From Punica granatum (Eukaryota; Streptophyta; Magnoliopsida; Myrtales; Lythraceae), in the NCBI RefSeq assembly GCF_007655135.1, contig NC_045127.1, positions 40,683,538 through 40,747,537 on the forward strand: a stretch of DNA of 64,000 bases, in the 5' to 3' direction. The notes beneath the pieces were generated by a model, which worked only from the letters and a program-made list of their open reading frames with translations, was not told the DNA's origin and ran no database searches. Both the position numbers and the translations under genes were made by a program. Shown in pieces: positions 49,152 through 59,501 of this stretch (its first letter is position 1; each line of letters opens with the position of its first letter).

Positions 49152-50333
49152 TACGTGTTGCAGGATGGTTTTCTTTTCAGGGGAAATCAGCTCTGTATTC
49201 CTGATTGTAGTTTGCGAGCCCACATTATTCAGTAGCTACACGGCGAGGGTCATGTGAGGAGAGACAGGACTTTGCAGCTGGTCCAGTCATCGTATTTCTG
49301 GCCTACAATTCGTAAAGAAGTGGAGAAGTACGTGCAGCGCTGTAAGGTTTGTCAAGTGTCCAAAGGTATAGCAACTAAAGCGGGGTTGTACATGCCCCTG
49401 CCGATTCCCTCGCAGCCATGGGTGGATATCAGTATGGATTTCGTCCTCGGCCTACCCCATGCCCAAAGAGGAAATGATTCTATATATGTGGTCGTCGACA
49501 GGTTCTCCAAGATGGCACACTTTATTCTGTGCAAGAAGACCACTGATGCTGTGCGAGTTGCTCAGTTGTATTTTCGGGAGGTATACCGTCTGCATGGTCT
49601 GCCGGTCTCTATTATGTCCGAAAGGGACACCCGCTTCTTGAGTCATTTTTGGCGGAGCCTTTGGAAGATGGTGAACACCCAATTGAATTTCAATACTGCG
49701 TATCACCCGCAGGCAGATGGACAAACAGAAGTGGTTAACAGGTCATTGGGCAATCTATTGAGAGGTTTAGTAGGGGAGCACGTGAAGAGCTAGGATCAGA
49801 AGTTAAGTCCGGCGGAGTTTGCGCACAACCACGTTGTTAATCGCAGCACTGGTTTCAGTCCCTTTCAAGTGGTATATTCTGTTACTCCCCGGAGTCCCCT
49901 TGATCTGTTACCCGTGCCGGATAAGACCAGGGTTCATGGTAAGGCGGCTGACTTCGTTCACGGGCTGCAAGAGATTCATGAAGCTGTGCAGAATAATTTG
50001 AAGAATGCTGCCATGAAATACAAGGCTGTTGCTGATCGAAGGAGAAGGCACGTGGAGTTTGAAGTTGGCGATTTTGTTTGGATTGTCCTTACGAATGATC
50101 GATTTTCTGCTGGTGACTACCACAAGCTCGCTACTAGAAAGATTGGTCCTGTGGAGGTCGTTGAGAAGATCAATTCGAACGCCTATCAGCTTAAACTGCC
50201 CAGCCACATTCGTACTGCCGATGTGTTTAATGTTAAGCACCTGATTCCTTACACAGGTGATAGCTCGGACGATGACGATTCAAGGGCCTCAAACAGGCAA
50301 TTTATGTTAATTAGGGTGTTTTTGCAATTTTAG
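49152..50333 (+). pseudogene. Gypsy integrase of element S
   Basis: Zinc-binding end: HGEGHVRRDRTLQLVQSSYF and VQRCKVCQVSK. Core: DISMDFVLGLPHAQRGNDSI (first Asp); then IMSERDTRFLSHFWR, where the usual SDRD is SERD so the second catalytic Asp is Glu; then HPQADGQTEVVNRSLG (Glu). The C-terminal domain has RRRHVEFEVGDFVWIVL and ends VFNVKHLIPYTGDSSDDD. I see no chromodomain. Stops at about 49233 and 49791. The frame runs straight into the truncated 3' LTR. Confidence 0.92.
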
Positions 50334-50477
50334 AAAAGTTTAGTTCTTTTTATGCAATTTAAGTTTTCTTAAACCATATTTAAGTTTTGTGTAAGCCCTA
50401 GGGCTGAAGGAGTCGTCTTTTGGATTATCAATAAAATTCAGAGTTTTGTGACGTTACTTGCGTTGTACGCTGCGTCA
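50283..50477 (+). mobile_element. 3' LTR of gypsy element S, with two deletions
   Basis: Starts inside the LTR (GGGCCTCAAACAGGCAATTT, matching 45633) and lacks the first ~148 bp. About 110 bp more is missing between short repeats (AGTTTTGTGACG here, the corresponding bases being split in the 5' LTR). It ends GCTGCGTCA at 50477, followed by the target duplication TGATC at 50478-50482. Confidence 0.88.
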
Positions 50478-50749
50478 TGATCATTGCCAAATCAAAGTTC
50501 AATGAGAGTTTAATCTCTATTTATAGGCCAATGTAATATTGCGTTTCACCGAAAAAAATTAGGACATTTCTAGTATCACAATAAAGAGGCTATATAAATT
50601 AATGACCAATTGAAATAGGTATTTATATGCAAATATAGCTTCATTGTAATATCAACGGGATTATCCTATACTCTCATTAAAATGCTAAAGATGCAGATTA
50701 AGCAAAAAAGCACAACCCTAAAATTAGTGAGAACCAAATTACTGTTTTG

Positions 50750-50991
50750 GTGCGAAACGCATCATTTTTTCGTATGAGGAACTGCAGTGAAATTACTAGT
50801 TGATAATTTATTGTATTCACTTGATCATTCTATTTAACTGCATGTGTTGACATTAGTTATGAGCACGTCTACATTTAAAATCTAAGGTTTGACTCATTTG
50901 TAACTTGCGAGTGCCTATACACGGTCATTGCTCATTATCTGGAAGTAGAATTCTTTATGGTTGTTGACAAGATAAAACGTTACTTGAATGA
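50750..50991. repeat. Dispersed repeat flanking gypsy element S, right copy
   Basis: Direct copy of 44386-44632, about 6.36 kb away. See that entry for the shared words. Confidence 0.85.
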
Positions 50992-51102
50992 GCATCTCCT
51001 GATGGCTTTTTGCCAATTGCCTTGTAAACCCCAGGTTCCCTTAAGAGTTACCATCAAGTTCAACTTAATCCCCTTGATGTTAACTCAGAAAAAAGTACTT
51101 AA

Positions 51103-51950
51103 TAAAGGGATTGAAGAAATAAGAAATCATGTTCGGAACTAATCCAACTTAATAACAATGATAATAACAATAACAATTCTTTCATTCTTTTCTGCAGATA
51201 CATGTTGGGCATTTGGCTCAATTGCTACCATTAAAGCGATGTACCGATGGAACGGCCAGCCTATTCCCTTGCTGTCACAACAAGACATAGTGGACTCGGA
51301 GCTGGTGTCCTCAACCATTTGAGGTCAGCTTTGCGATACTATCGCGATAGGGGGATTCATGCCCTCCATCATTTCCCTTTCATTGGGCGAGGTATAACCT
51401 AGCGCTTTCGTTCGTCACACCGGATGAGTCGGATACGTATAACTAAGTGCACTAGCAATTTAGTATGTATTTGGATTGCGTCTTACTTTATTTTTTGAAA
51501 ATTTATAAATTTATATTACAGTTTCGCAAAAGATATCAAATTCGTGGCTGGCCTTACTTACGTCGCCTTGACGAGGATTCGCTGATGGAGGCCGTTGACC
51601 GGCGACCTATCATCATAGGCTTTCCGATTGATTCTGAGTTTTATTCCATAACAAGGATAATATTATATACTAAAACTATTTGCTCATTTTATATCTTTAA
51701 CACCGAATTTGAATTTCACTCCTTAAAAACTATTATTTTTCTTTAAAGGAGACGAGGACATATTTACTAGACGGACGCACATAACGATGAGCACCATATC
51801 ATGTTACTTATCGAATATGGTACAGAGTTGCAACGGGAAGGTGGAGACCGACTCGAGAGCCCTATTGGATAAGTCAGAGTAATCATGGGACAAGATAGTG
51901 TGATGATGGATTCGAAAGGATTTTGAGACACTCGGCAGGGGAGTACCGAT
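51103..51950 (+). pseudogene. Papain-like (C1A) cysteine protease pseudogene
   Basis: Four exon-like pieces. The first, near 51103-51139, gives IEEIRNHVRN, which fits the stretch before the active site. The second (about 51198-51391, after TTTTCTGCAG) gives DTCWAFGSIATIKAMYRW and SQQDIVDSELV; the catalytic Cys codon is 51203-51205, but a TGA follows. The third (51522 on, after TATTACAG) gives RYQIRGWPYLRRLDEDSLME and AVDRRPIIIGF, then DSEFYSIT. The fourth (about 51749 on) gives HIMLLIEYGTE with the catalytic His. The NSWG region is scrambled by stops. A prodomain is not found. Family-wide these are secreted or vacuolar proteases. Confidence 0.75.
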
Positions 51951-51965
51951 CTCGGTAGCTTGCTA

Positions 51966-52868
51966 CTTAGGGGTGATCGGTTTCGGGTACCATATTTTTT
52001 TCACGATAATCGGACCTTACCCTATAAGGGATAGGTTACAAGATTTTAGAACCAGATCCTATTCTGTTGAATTCTGGAACCGAAACCTACCTGGAACCTA
52101 TGTTATACCACGGGTTCCGGGTACCCGGTGAAACTTGTAAATTTTTTTTGTTCCAGGTACCTAGTGCTTGCTAGTCGGTCTACAAAGCCAAGAAATGTCA
52201 CTGTAGCTACTACCTGTGGGCTGTGGCCAATCGAAAGAGCTCGATTCCTAATTGGAACTCCTTGAAGAGGTTAAGTGGGGAGCGCACGGGGTCCCAACAA
52301 TCGAGAAGGGGGTCGAGCAGGCCAAAGGGCCACTTGAAGGTGGAGGCCATCATGTTGAAAGAGTTGATGTACGAGTCGAGGCTCCTATTGGGGTCCAAGA
52401 AATCTCCACCCCCTGTGAGGAAGGCATGACCCCCAAGATCGGGTTGGTGCAACTGGGCGGCCCTCTTCCGCTTCCTCGAGGCGATCAAGATGGAGGCAGT
52501 GTCTTCATGGATAGAAGCGAATTGGCGGATTACGAGGAGGAGGGTGGTGAAGAGGCTGTTGGTGGACTCGTCGGAGGTGAGGGAGAGAAGAGAGGATGAA
52601 AGGAAAAGGAGGAGGAGGGCCAGGAGCAGCTTAAAGATCAGTAATTTTACCTTTCTTTTTCTTTTTTTTTTAAGTTAGTAACTATTAACAGGGTCTAGGT
52701 ATTGGTTCCGGTTTTGAGTACCCCGTATGCAAGAATCGAAACCGGAACCGATTTTTACTGGTTTCTTTTTTTAATATTCGAACTCTACCCTATTTTCAAT
52801 ACGAGTTACCCGAACCCTACCCTAACGAGTTCCGACCGATTCCGGTTATACCACCCATGCACACCTCT
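51966..52868. mobile_element. TIR-like element carrying captured gene fragment
   Basis: The left end reads AGGGGTGATCGGTTTCGGGT; the right end, reversed, reads AGAGGTGTGCATGGGTGG and then ATCGGTC. Both flanks are rich in GGTTCCGGTTTTG- and GGGTACC-type words in opposite orientation (51966-52170 and 52690-52868), forming long imperfect inverted repeats around an unrelated GC-rich core. No clean target duplication was found, so the superfamily is not assigned. The composition of the core differs sharply from the AT-rich surroundings. Confidence 0.5.
52210..52640 (-). pseudogene. ALP1/HARBI1-like (PIF-Harbinger transposase-derived) gene fragment
   Basis: The minus strand is open for about 140 codons. 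A leucine-rich start (SLTSDESTNSLFTTLLLV) is followed by ASILIASRKRKRAAQLHQ, then RSLDSYINSFNMMASTFKW, LLDPLLDCWDPV and SPLNLFKEFQLGIELFRLAT. This matches the N-terminal part of plant ALP1-like proteins as I remember them (FRMS..TF.WL..LLEPLL.CRDPV..PLNL.AE.RLGIGLFRLATG). The reading frame ends after LATAHR, before the helix-turn-helix and nuclease domain. Only one N-terminal piece is present, so it is a capture or truncation rather than a working gene. Confidence 0.68.
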
Positions 52869-52939
52869 GCTTTTGACCGGATTATATTTCATATGGCTAC
52901 ATGCATTCGGTGACGTATTTCGTGGTACCTTATATTTTA

Positions 52940-53075
52940 GACAAGCTACTTTCATTCTCAAAAACAAAGGTCACAAACTATAATCTGCATTGTAGTCGTT
53001 CATATTAAATGTTTTAATTTAATATATTGAAAAATTAATATCTCTACAAATACCGTTAAATCTATCTAACTCTAT
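52940..53075. repeat. Dispersed repeat, copy 2
   Basis: Same order of words as 37300-37440: ACAAAGGTCACAAACTATAA, then ATTAAATGTTTTAATTTAAT. Confidence 0.65.
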
Positions 53076-53104
53076 CTTCTATGAAATATTTCATACAAAT
53101 ATTT

Positions 53105-53810
53105 AATGTTCATAATTTTCTAAATAAATCCCTTTCTTATTCCTTTTACTAAGTATATCATATAGCACCTACAAAATTGCTTTTCCCTAGCTTATTTTCT
53201 TCATTATATTATAGGTGCTATACGTGTTTAAAGTAAGCTATAGTTGCCTAGCGCTTTTTTTTTTTAGCGCAATCGTATCTGCATGCCTCCTCGAGGTAGA
53301 CATTCACTAGGGTTAAATTGTGATCATTATTTTTTATTATAATCGGACAAACCAATTTTTATTGTCAGACCTTATTGAAATCAAAGGTTTGCGAAAACTT
53401 CCTTATAGAATCATTATTAGTCCCAACTAATGGTTTCCCCCAACATAATTAATTAATGAACAGCTTATATTGCTCTAATTTCTCGAGACTAAAATGATCT
53501 CTAATTAATGACCTGTCTTACCTTTTAGATTTTTTTATTGAGATCATGATAAGTGGCTTGGTGCAAGATCTTAAGATCGCACTATCATGTCCACAATTTT
53601 CTAAATAAATTCCTGTCTTATTCTTTTTACTTAGTATGTCATATAGCACCTACACTATTGTTTTTTCCTAGCCTATTTTCTTCTTTATACTATATGTGCT
53701 ATGCGTATTTAAAGTATGCAATAGTTACCTAGCTTCTGTATTTTTTGCACAAATGTATTTGTGTGCCTGCTTGCGCTAGACATTCACTAGGTGAAAACTA
53801 TGGCAGCTAA
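53105..53810. repeat. Direct duplication of about 220 bp, 480 bp apart
   Basis: The block 53105-53330 (AATTTTCTAAATAAATCCCT, CATATAGCACCTACA, TAGACATTCACTAGG) recurs at 53590-53800. The spacer between is unrelated AT-rich DNA. Confidence 0.85.
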
Positions 53811-54632
53811 AACTTAACATTGAGAGGCAAATTTTGAATTTAAGCAAGAGATAATAGATTTATGAGTTTAAAACTCTATTTTTTAAGAGTAAGGCTGTCT
53901 TAAGCTGGATACCATATGAGGTATTCAATATTTCAAGTAACGCACATTTAATCCAGAAAATTATATCCCAATGAACTCCATTCAATTTCTTATTATATTA
54001 ATACTAAAACAAACAATTCCACCAGGAAAAAAGGTTTAAAATAAAGGTAACTAATGAAAAAAAATAAGGAAATAATCCTGCATATAAATGACATTAAATT
54101 TTGAGTATATTTATGGCTTTAAATTATGCAATTGTGAATGCAAAATGTCAAAATTCATTAGTCTCATATATAAAAATTATTCACTGGTAAAAATAGAGTT
54201 TTTTTTTATGCTTGATTTGACTTTGAAACTACATGCATACGCTCATAACACAAATCGGCAACAATATGGAGAAAAAAATCTCACTTAAACTTGTTCTGGC
54301 TTGCTAGATCATTATGCCTCATTAGCTGCAAAAGATACCGCTTTGTAGAGAAATTCTCCACCGGCGACCAATATGTATTGGAAGAGTACCGAGTTGACAT
54401 GACCAATTTTAGTAATGCAATTTACAAATCATGCCATTTCTAAAATTCATATAAATGTGAATGTTTCGCTAGGACAACCGATGCTATTTCTAAGTACCTT
54501 TTTTAGTATTGTTCCACAATACGAAAAAATATTGAGATTAAGACACAAATAAGAAATTAGATTGTGACTTACTTCTTCCTTAGCCTGAGAAGTCATTGAA
54601 TCAACTTGCATTATCATAATAAATAAAAAGGA
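53811..54632. other. AT-rich intergenic DNA
   Basis: I see no gene, RNA or element end. Open frames are short and without family features. Confidence 0.4.
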
Positions 54633-54827
54633 TGATAATTTGTCAAACTGGAAGTTTGAATTCTTTCATACTCTGATCATGTACATATATTTCTGGTTTA
54701 TAGAGAAAAGAGGAAATATATATCTATTGCCTAATATACGTGTAACTAATGAGGCTAGCTATAAATATATGTGATACAACATATCTCCGCTAATCTTGGC
54801 AATATATCCGTGATATATCTTGTAATA
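54633..54827 (-). mobile_element. 3' LTR of copia element T
   Basis: 195 bp, matching 59301-59496. Low end TGATAATTTGTC, high end TTGTAATA. Flanking AAGGA (54628-54632) compares with AAGTA (59497-59501): probable target duplication with one change. Confidence 0.85.
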
Positions 54828-54840
54828 CTCCCTCTCAAGT
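54828..54840 (-). other. Polypurine tract of copia element T
   Basis: Reverse complement ACTTGAGAGGGAG lies directly before the LTR start, the usual copia arrangement. Confidence 0.8.
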
Positions 54841-54894
54841 TGGAGTACCAGGATCTCAAATGCCCAACTTGCCCAAGAGAAAGCGCAATCGATC

Positions 54895-55330
54895 TCATCC
54901 TAAAGCCTTCGTAAAGATATCTGCAAGCTGCAGCCTTATCGAAACATGCGAAGTCTTAATCACGCGAGACCAAATGTGTTCACGAACAAAGTGAGAATCT
55001 ATCTCTATATGTTTTATATGTTTGTGAAACACCGGGTTAGCTGCAATATGTAGAGCAGCCTGATTGTCACAAAATAGTCGAGTAGGTTCGCTATAATTGA
55101 TCCCAAGAGAATGGAGAAAACTCCGGAGCCAAATGACCACACTGACTGCTCTTGCCATGGCTCGATATTCTGCTTCAGCCGAAGAACGAGACACCGTTGT
55201 TTCTTTTTCTTCCAGGAGATGAGACACCCTCCTAATGTAAACAAATATCCTGTGATCGAGCGACGCGTCATGGGACAACTAGCCCAGCCCGAGTCACAAT
55301 AGACTTCAAGTTGCAATGACCTTGGCCATA
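54895..55330 (-). pseudogene. Copia RNase H of element T
   Basis: [20 protein letters not shown] and [17 protein letters not shown] in one frame, then after a frameshift near 55200 [43 protein letters not shown]-type HIEIDSHFVREH and LQLADIFTKALG, the usual copia C-terminus. Catalytic Asp and Glu (CDS, SAEAEY) are recognisable. Confidence 0.88.
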
Positions 55331-55486
55331 GAAAAATTCACTGTCCTGAAGACTACTTTAAATAACGTAGTACCTGCATCGCGGCATCCGTGGATCCTGC
55401 ATAAACTGAGAAAAAATATGCACAGGATAGCTAAGTTCCGGTCACATAATCGTCAGATAAATCAGACGACCAACTAGCCGCCTATA

Positions 55487-55727
55487 CTAACTAGGATCAC
55501 TGATAGGGGCCCTTGATCCTGCTGACAACTGATGATGTTGCTCCATTGGGAATGAGGATAGTCGTGCACCAAGCATCCTGCACTCCGTGAGTATATTGAG
55601 CACATACTTCATTTGATTAAGAAAGAGCCCAGATTCCATTTTGTTTACCTTAATCCCGAGAAAATACCATACTGGTCCTAGATCTTTGATGCGAAAACAT
55701 CTATCAAGATATCGTTTGAAGCATGTG
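55487..55727 (-). pseudogene. Copia reverse transcriptase, C-terminal part
   Basis: CFKRYLDRCFRIKDLGPVWY, FLGIKVNKMESGLFLNQMKY and VLNILTECRML are copia RT thumb motifs. The sequence is the continuation of 57574-57389, split by the solo LTR between 55733 and 57383. Confidence 0.88.
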
Positions 55728-55732
55728 CATTG

Positions 55733-57383
55733 TGTTGGTTTCACGGGGCCTACGGAAGCGAAAAATGAAGAGAAATTCAAAATTTTCTATCCGTGAAACT
55801 AGATCACAAGACCTATTAGAAGAATATGAGTAGATAAAGCGTGAAATTTTAAAATTGTTGACTGAGCATCCCACGCGTGACGCCTCTACCGATATTCACA
55901 CCGACTTTCTCGACGGGTCTTCGAAATCGGTGGTGCTAGCGGCCAACTCTCGAAGAAAACACCAGTGCGACACCTAAAATTATTAAACTTAATTGGACCT
56001 AATGAGTTGAACAATTCAACTCAATTATGCCCATTTATATACATACATGTATATCTTATATATACGTGCATATAAATGTACATATACATGCTAATGCACT
56101 GCCATATATCTACACATATATATAGGCTTGGGGAGGGGGGCAATTTGCTTGTCCCACCGGTGTGGGATTAACCCAAAATGGGTTACCACTAGCCATGTGT
56201 CAAGATACATGGCATCTCATGACTTTTCCATGTGTATGTATAAATGTATACATGTGAATGGCCCATGTGTACATATAAAATAGGTTCTAATTAATCTAAT
56301 AAATCAGGTCTAATTAATCGATAAATTTAATTTTATTAAATACCTGATTAATCGGTCGTGCCTTAAATCGTCTACTCACTATTAGATGATTTTAATGTTT
56401 CAAAATATCCCGTCGATTTAGTCATCGTGTGTGACCCTGTAGGTTCCCAATTACGTTGACAATAATATCGAAATCTCTATTTCAATATTTCAAACAGTGA
56501 GCGGCATCTAGCAATACATCACTGTTACTCAAGTAATCGGAAAGTCAATTTCCGACGAACCTTGTGACTTATGTTATCGTGTAGTATAATCCATTTGTCC
56601 TCTATATCTCTATTGAGCCCAAGACATGGTAAATATCATCCTTATATGGCTCAATCTCTTTTTCTTGGTTTACCGGGTAAGTTTATCCGAACAAATGAGC
56701 TCGATATCCCTATATCGACTCATCTAGGTATGCATACACTTTTAAACTCTACCCACTAAGCGGTCGTGAGATATCACTTCCGTTATGTAGGAGGGACAAA
56801 TTCTATCTTAGTTACTCATATTCATTTCCATGCTCTGTGGTATACCCAATAATTGTCTTTATAACCAGCTTGTTCTGGTGGCATTTGACAGTATTAAAGT
56901 ATACGACATTACATGTAGGAATCCATGGTGACCTCAAGTCAAATGACCAATGCACCATAGTCACTATGAGATCTGCTAATGATAATCACGTAACAATCCA
57001 TGTAATAGTCTCATGGCAGGTCAATCCAATATACATTACTCCTAATGTATACTTATGGTGTGACTTGATATCTTCACATCCATGACCTGTAAGATTTAGT
57101 CATCAGTCAATACCCACACTAGTCTAACCGCATTATCATTGTCCTAATTAACGATAATACTTCGACTAGGGACGTTTAAGGATAGTATTCAGTAATTATG
57201 GGATCTCATAATCAAGTCACGCTTGATTCCTATTGAACATACTATTTCAAGGACGTTTTTGTGTAAAATTAATATTTAGCGCAATCCACACAATAACAGA
57301 AAGGCCTCATATTATAATAAAATACATGTCATATTACAGAACTGATGATATATTACCTCTAGGGTATACACCAATTCCCAACA
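55733..57383 (-). mobile_element. Solo LTR V inserted in copia element T
   Basis: 1651 bp, minus strand start TGTTGGGAATTGGTGTATAC, end CCGTGAAACCAACA, with CATTG on both sides (55728-55732 and 57384-57388). There is no primer site, polypurine tract or coding region inside, and short inverted TGTTGG/CCAACA ends. It splits the RT reading frame exactly, so the insertion came after element T. Probably a copia-type LTR, but I have no internal sequence to prove it. Confidence 0.88.
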
Positions 57384-57388
57384 CATTG

Positions 57389-57574
57389 CTCATGGTTGTT
57401 GCCCACTACGAGAATGTCATCAACGTATACCAAGGTCGCAAGAAAAATGTCACCATGATTAAATGCAAAGAGCGAATGATCCGCTCCAGACTGCCAAAAT
57501 CTTGATACCATTAAATTTGATTCATCATGATGGATGTCCAAGTCACATGTGCCACAAATCATCCGTCTCATCAT
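57389..57574 (-). pseudogene. Copia RT centre fused to pre-integrase end
   Basis: WQSGADHSLFAFNHGD, then IFLATLVYVDDILVVGNN: the catalytic YVDD is intact. In another frame just upstream (57580-57530), DETDDLWHM-stop-LGHPS is the GAG-pre-integrase motif LWHxRLGHPS. The integrase core and the first half of RT are therefore missing, a deletion of roughly 1.9 kb by comparison with the usual copia layout. Confidence 0.85.
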
Positions 57575-57719
57575 TGATGACCCGATTAGCCTACTCTCGG
57601 CTGCCTACACCGAAGATAATACACGCTCGTTGGATCTCATCCAGTCCAATCGTCCTCCTCGTGGTGCGGTCCTATATTAGACAAAAATCAATGTAAAATA
57701 TCACACAATAATCCAAATC

Positions 57720-58037
57720 TCAAGATAGCTGGAATGCAGAAATAAGATTGCAATTGAATTCCGGAACCAACAATACGTCCAAGAGAATGAGAGGGCTTAG
57801 ACGTATTCGTCCATTTCTGCAAGCATCAGAAATTCCTCCATTCGGTGTATGAATTTTCGGCCTCTTGGTAAGTGGTCGTGACTCAATAAATAAATATGCA
57901 CATCCTGTCATATGCCTAGAAGCTCCGCTATCAATTATCCAATCATGCCCAAAATTTATCGGAATAAAATTTTTACCAGTATTAGGATGCACATTATCAT
58001 CATCGGGACCAAGGATATCAAGTAACTTCTGGAACAC
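57720..58037 (-). pseudogene. Copia protease of element T
   Basis: HDWIIDSGASRHMTG holds the D-S-G-A catalytic motif, followed by PNGGISDACRNGRIRLSPLI and LLVPEFNCNLISAFQL, the usual copia order. There is an upstream KLLDILGPDDDN linker. Beyond 57720 the frame ends in the pre-integrase region with stops. Confidence 0.88.
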
Positions 58038-58307
58038 TGAGTCCGAAAGACGGGAAAGTCCGTTCAGCCCGTTGTTATTGGGCTACCTAGACTGCGCCTG
58101 GTAGGCCTACAGTCCACTAATCTAATTTGGGCCCAAGCTTGATTGCCCTAATTGAGCCTGATGGGCCTGCAGCCCATTGAATTGGCTCGAGCCCAACCCA
58201 CCTCCACGCTACAACCCACCGAATTGGTTTTGTGCTCCCCCTGTCGTCCCTCCCATCCTTCTCCCCAAAAACCCTAATTTCCCTTTGTCCTTCGTTGCCT
58301 TCAACTC

Positions 58308-59221
58308 CTAGTTCGCCGGGTAGCTGTGTAGCAGCCAGCAGGAGCTCTTGATGTGGCCAAGACAATCACAGTGGTAGCATGTCTTTGTCCTAGTCCCGCT
58401 CGCTCCTCCTTTGCTTCCTCCCTGTCCTCCATAAGCCTGATTATTGCCCCCTTGCAATTCTGATTTTGTCCCCGCCACTCTACTCAGGAATACTGATCCA
58501 TCCGGCGCGGCATTTTCATGAGATAAAGCCACCAAATTTTTCCTCTCTTCATGCGGGATCATTGCAAGCACCTTGTTCAGGGAGTGGGCTGGCTCGTGAC
58601 TTGGTATGTTTGACCTCATCGTGTTGAATTCGGAGCCCAATCCCAACAGAAATTGATGGGTCTTCTCTCGCTCCCTCTGTGCCGCGTACATCCTGGCCGC
58701 CGAGCACGTGCAAGTCGGTATCTCCAAGTAATTGTCTAGGTCATCCCAGAAAGTCTTCAGCCATGAATAGTATTTTGGAACCGACATGCCTTCCTGTTTC
58801 ATCTTTCCATCTCGGCCTTTAACTGATATATTCGTGTCTCGTTCACCTGCAAGTACCTTTCACGGAGATCCTCCCACAATGTTTGTGCCACCGTTGTACA
58901 TGCCACACTGGATTGAAGCTCAAGATCTAGTGTATTGAATATCCACGATATTACTAGGGCATTGCACATATCCCACCGTGTCTGGTTGGGGTCGCCATTT
59001 GGTAGTCTTGGCACCAATCCATCCACCATTCCAACCTTGTTCTTGGCCGGCAAGGCTGTCATCATGGCTCTCGACCATGTAAGGTAATTCGAACCATTCA
59101 ATTTGCAATTGATTAAACTCACTCCTGTATAATTTGATGGATTAACAGCAAAAACAGATGACTGGTCAACTCCGATAGCCTCAATGCTGCCCTTTCCTGA
59201 TGATTCTTCACCTTTCTCCAT
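58308..59221 (-). pseudogene. Copia gag of element T
   Basis: Starts MEKGEESSGKGSIEAIGVDQ at 59221. Typical motifs follow: LNGSNYLTWSRAMMTAL, NQTRWDMCNALVISWI, TLWEDLRERYLQVNETRIYQ. A frameshift at about 58800 (LKAEMER to MKQEGMSVPKYYSWLKTFWD) is followed by LPTCTC-like EIPTCTCSAARMYAAQ and a zinc knuckle, CYHCDCLGHIKSSC. The 58040-58310 linker to the protease is GC-rich with GGGCC words. Apart from the frameshift the gag is well kept. Confidence 0.88.
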
Positions 59222-59288
59222 CCCTGCAACACTCACAAATGGCAACAGCAACTCTAGACAAGGCGTGACTCGAACCCAGAACTGTACT

Positions 59289-59300
59289 GCTCTGATACAA
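59289..59300 (-). other. Primer-binding site of copia element T
   Basis: Reverse complement TTGTATCAGAGC, directly after the LTR end; initiator tRNA-Met type. Confidence 0.85.
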
Positions 59301-59496
59301 TGATAATTTGTCAAACTGGAAGCTTGAATTATTTCATTACTCTGATCATGTACATATATTGCTAGCTTACAAAGAAAAGATGAAAGATATATATATTGCC
59401 TCATATATGTGTAACTAATAAGACTAGCTATAAATATATGTGATACGACATATCTCCTCTAATCTTGGCAATATATCCGTGATATATCTTGTAATA
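59301..59496 (-). mobile_element. 5' LTR of copia element T
   Basis: 196 bp, paired with 54633-54827. On the minus strand it starts TATTACAAGATATATC, so the first dinucleotide is TA rather than TG in both LTRs, and it ends TTATCA. Confidence 0.85.
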
Positions 59497-59501
59497 AAGT
59501 A

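Noticed and set aside
46000..50333. Working gag-pol polyprotein
   Set aside because: At least ten stops and several frameshifts, plus the altered integrase Asp.
52223..52599. Plus-strand frames within the ALP1-like fragment
   Set aside because: They are antisense to a minus-strand frame with clear protein similarity.
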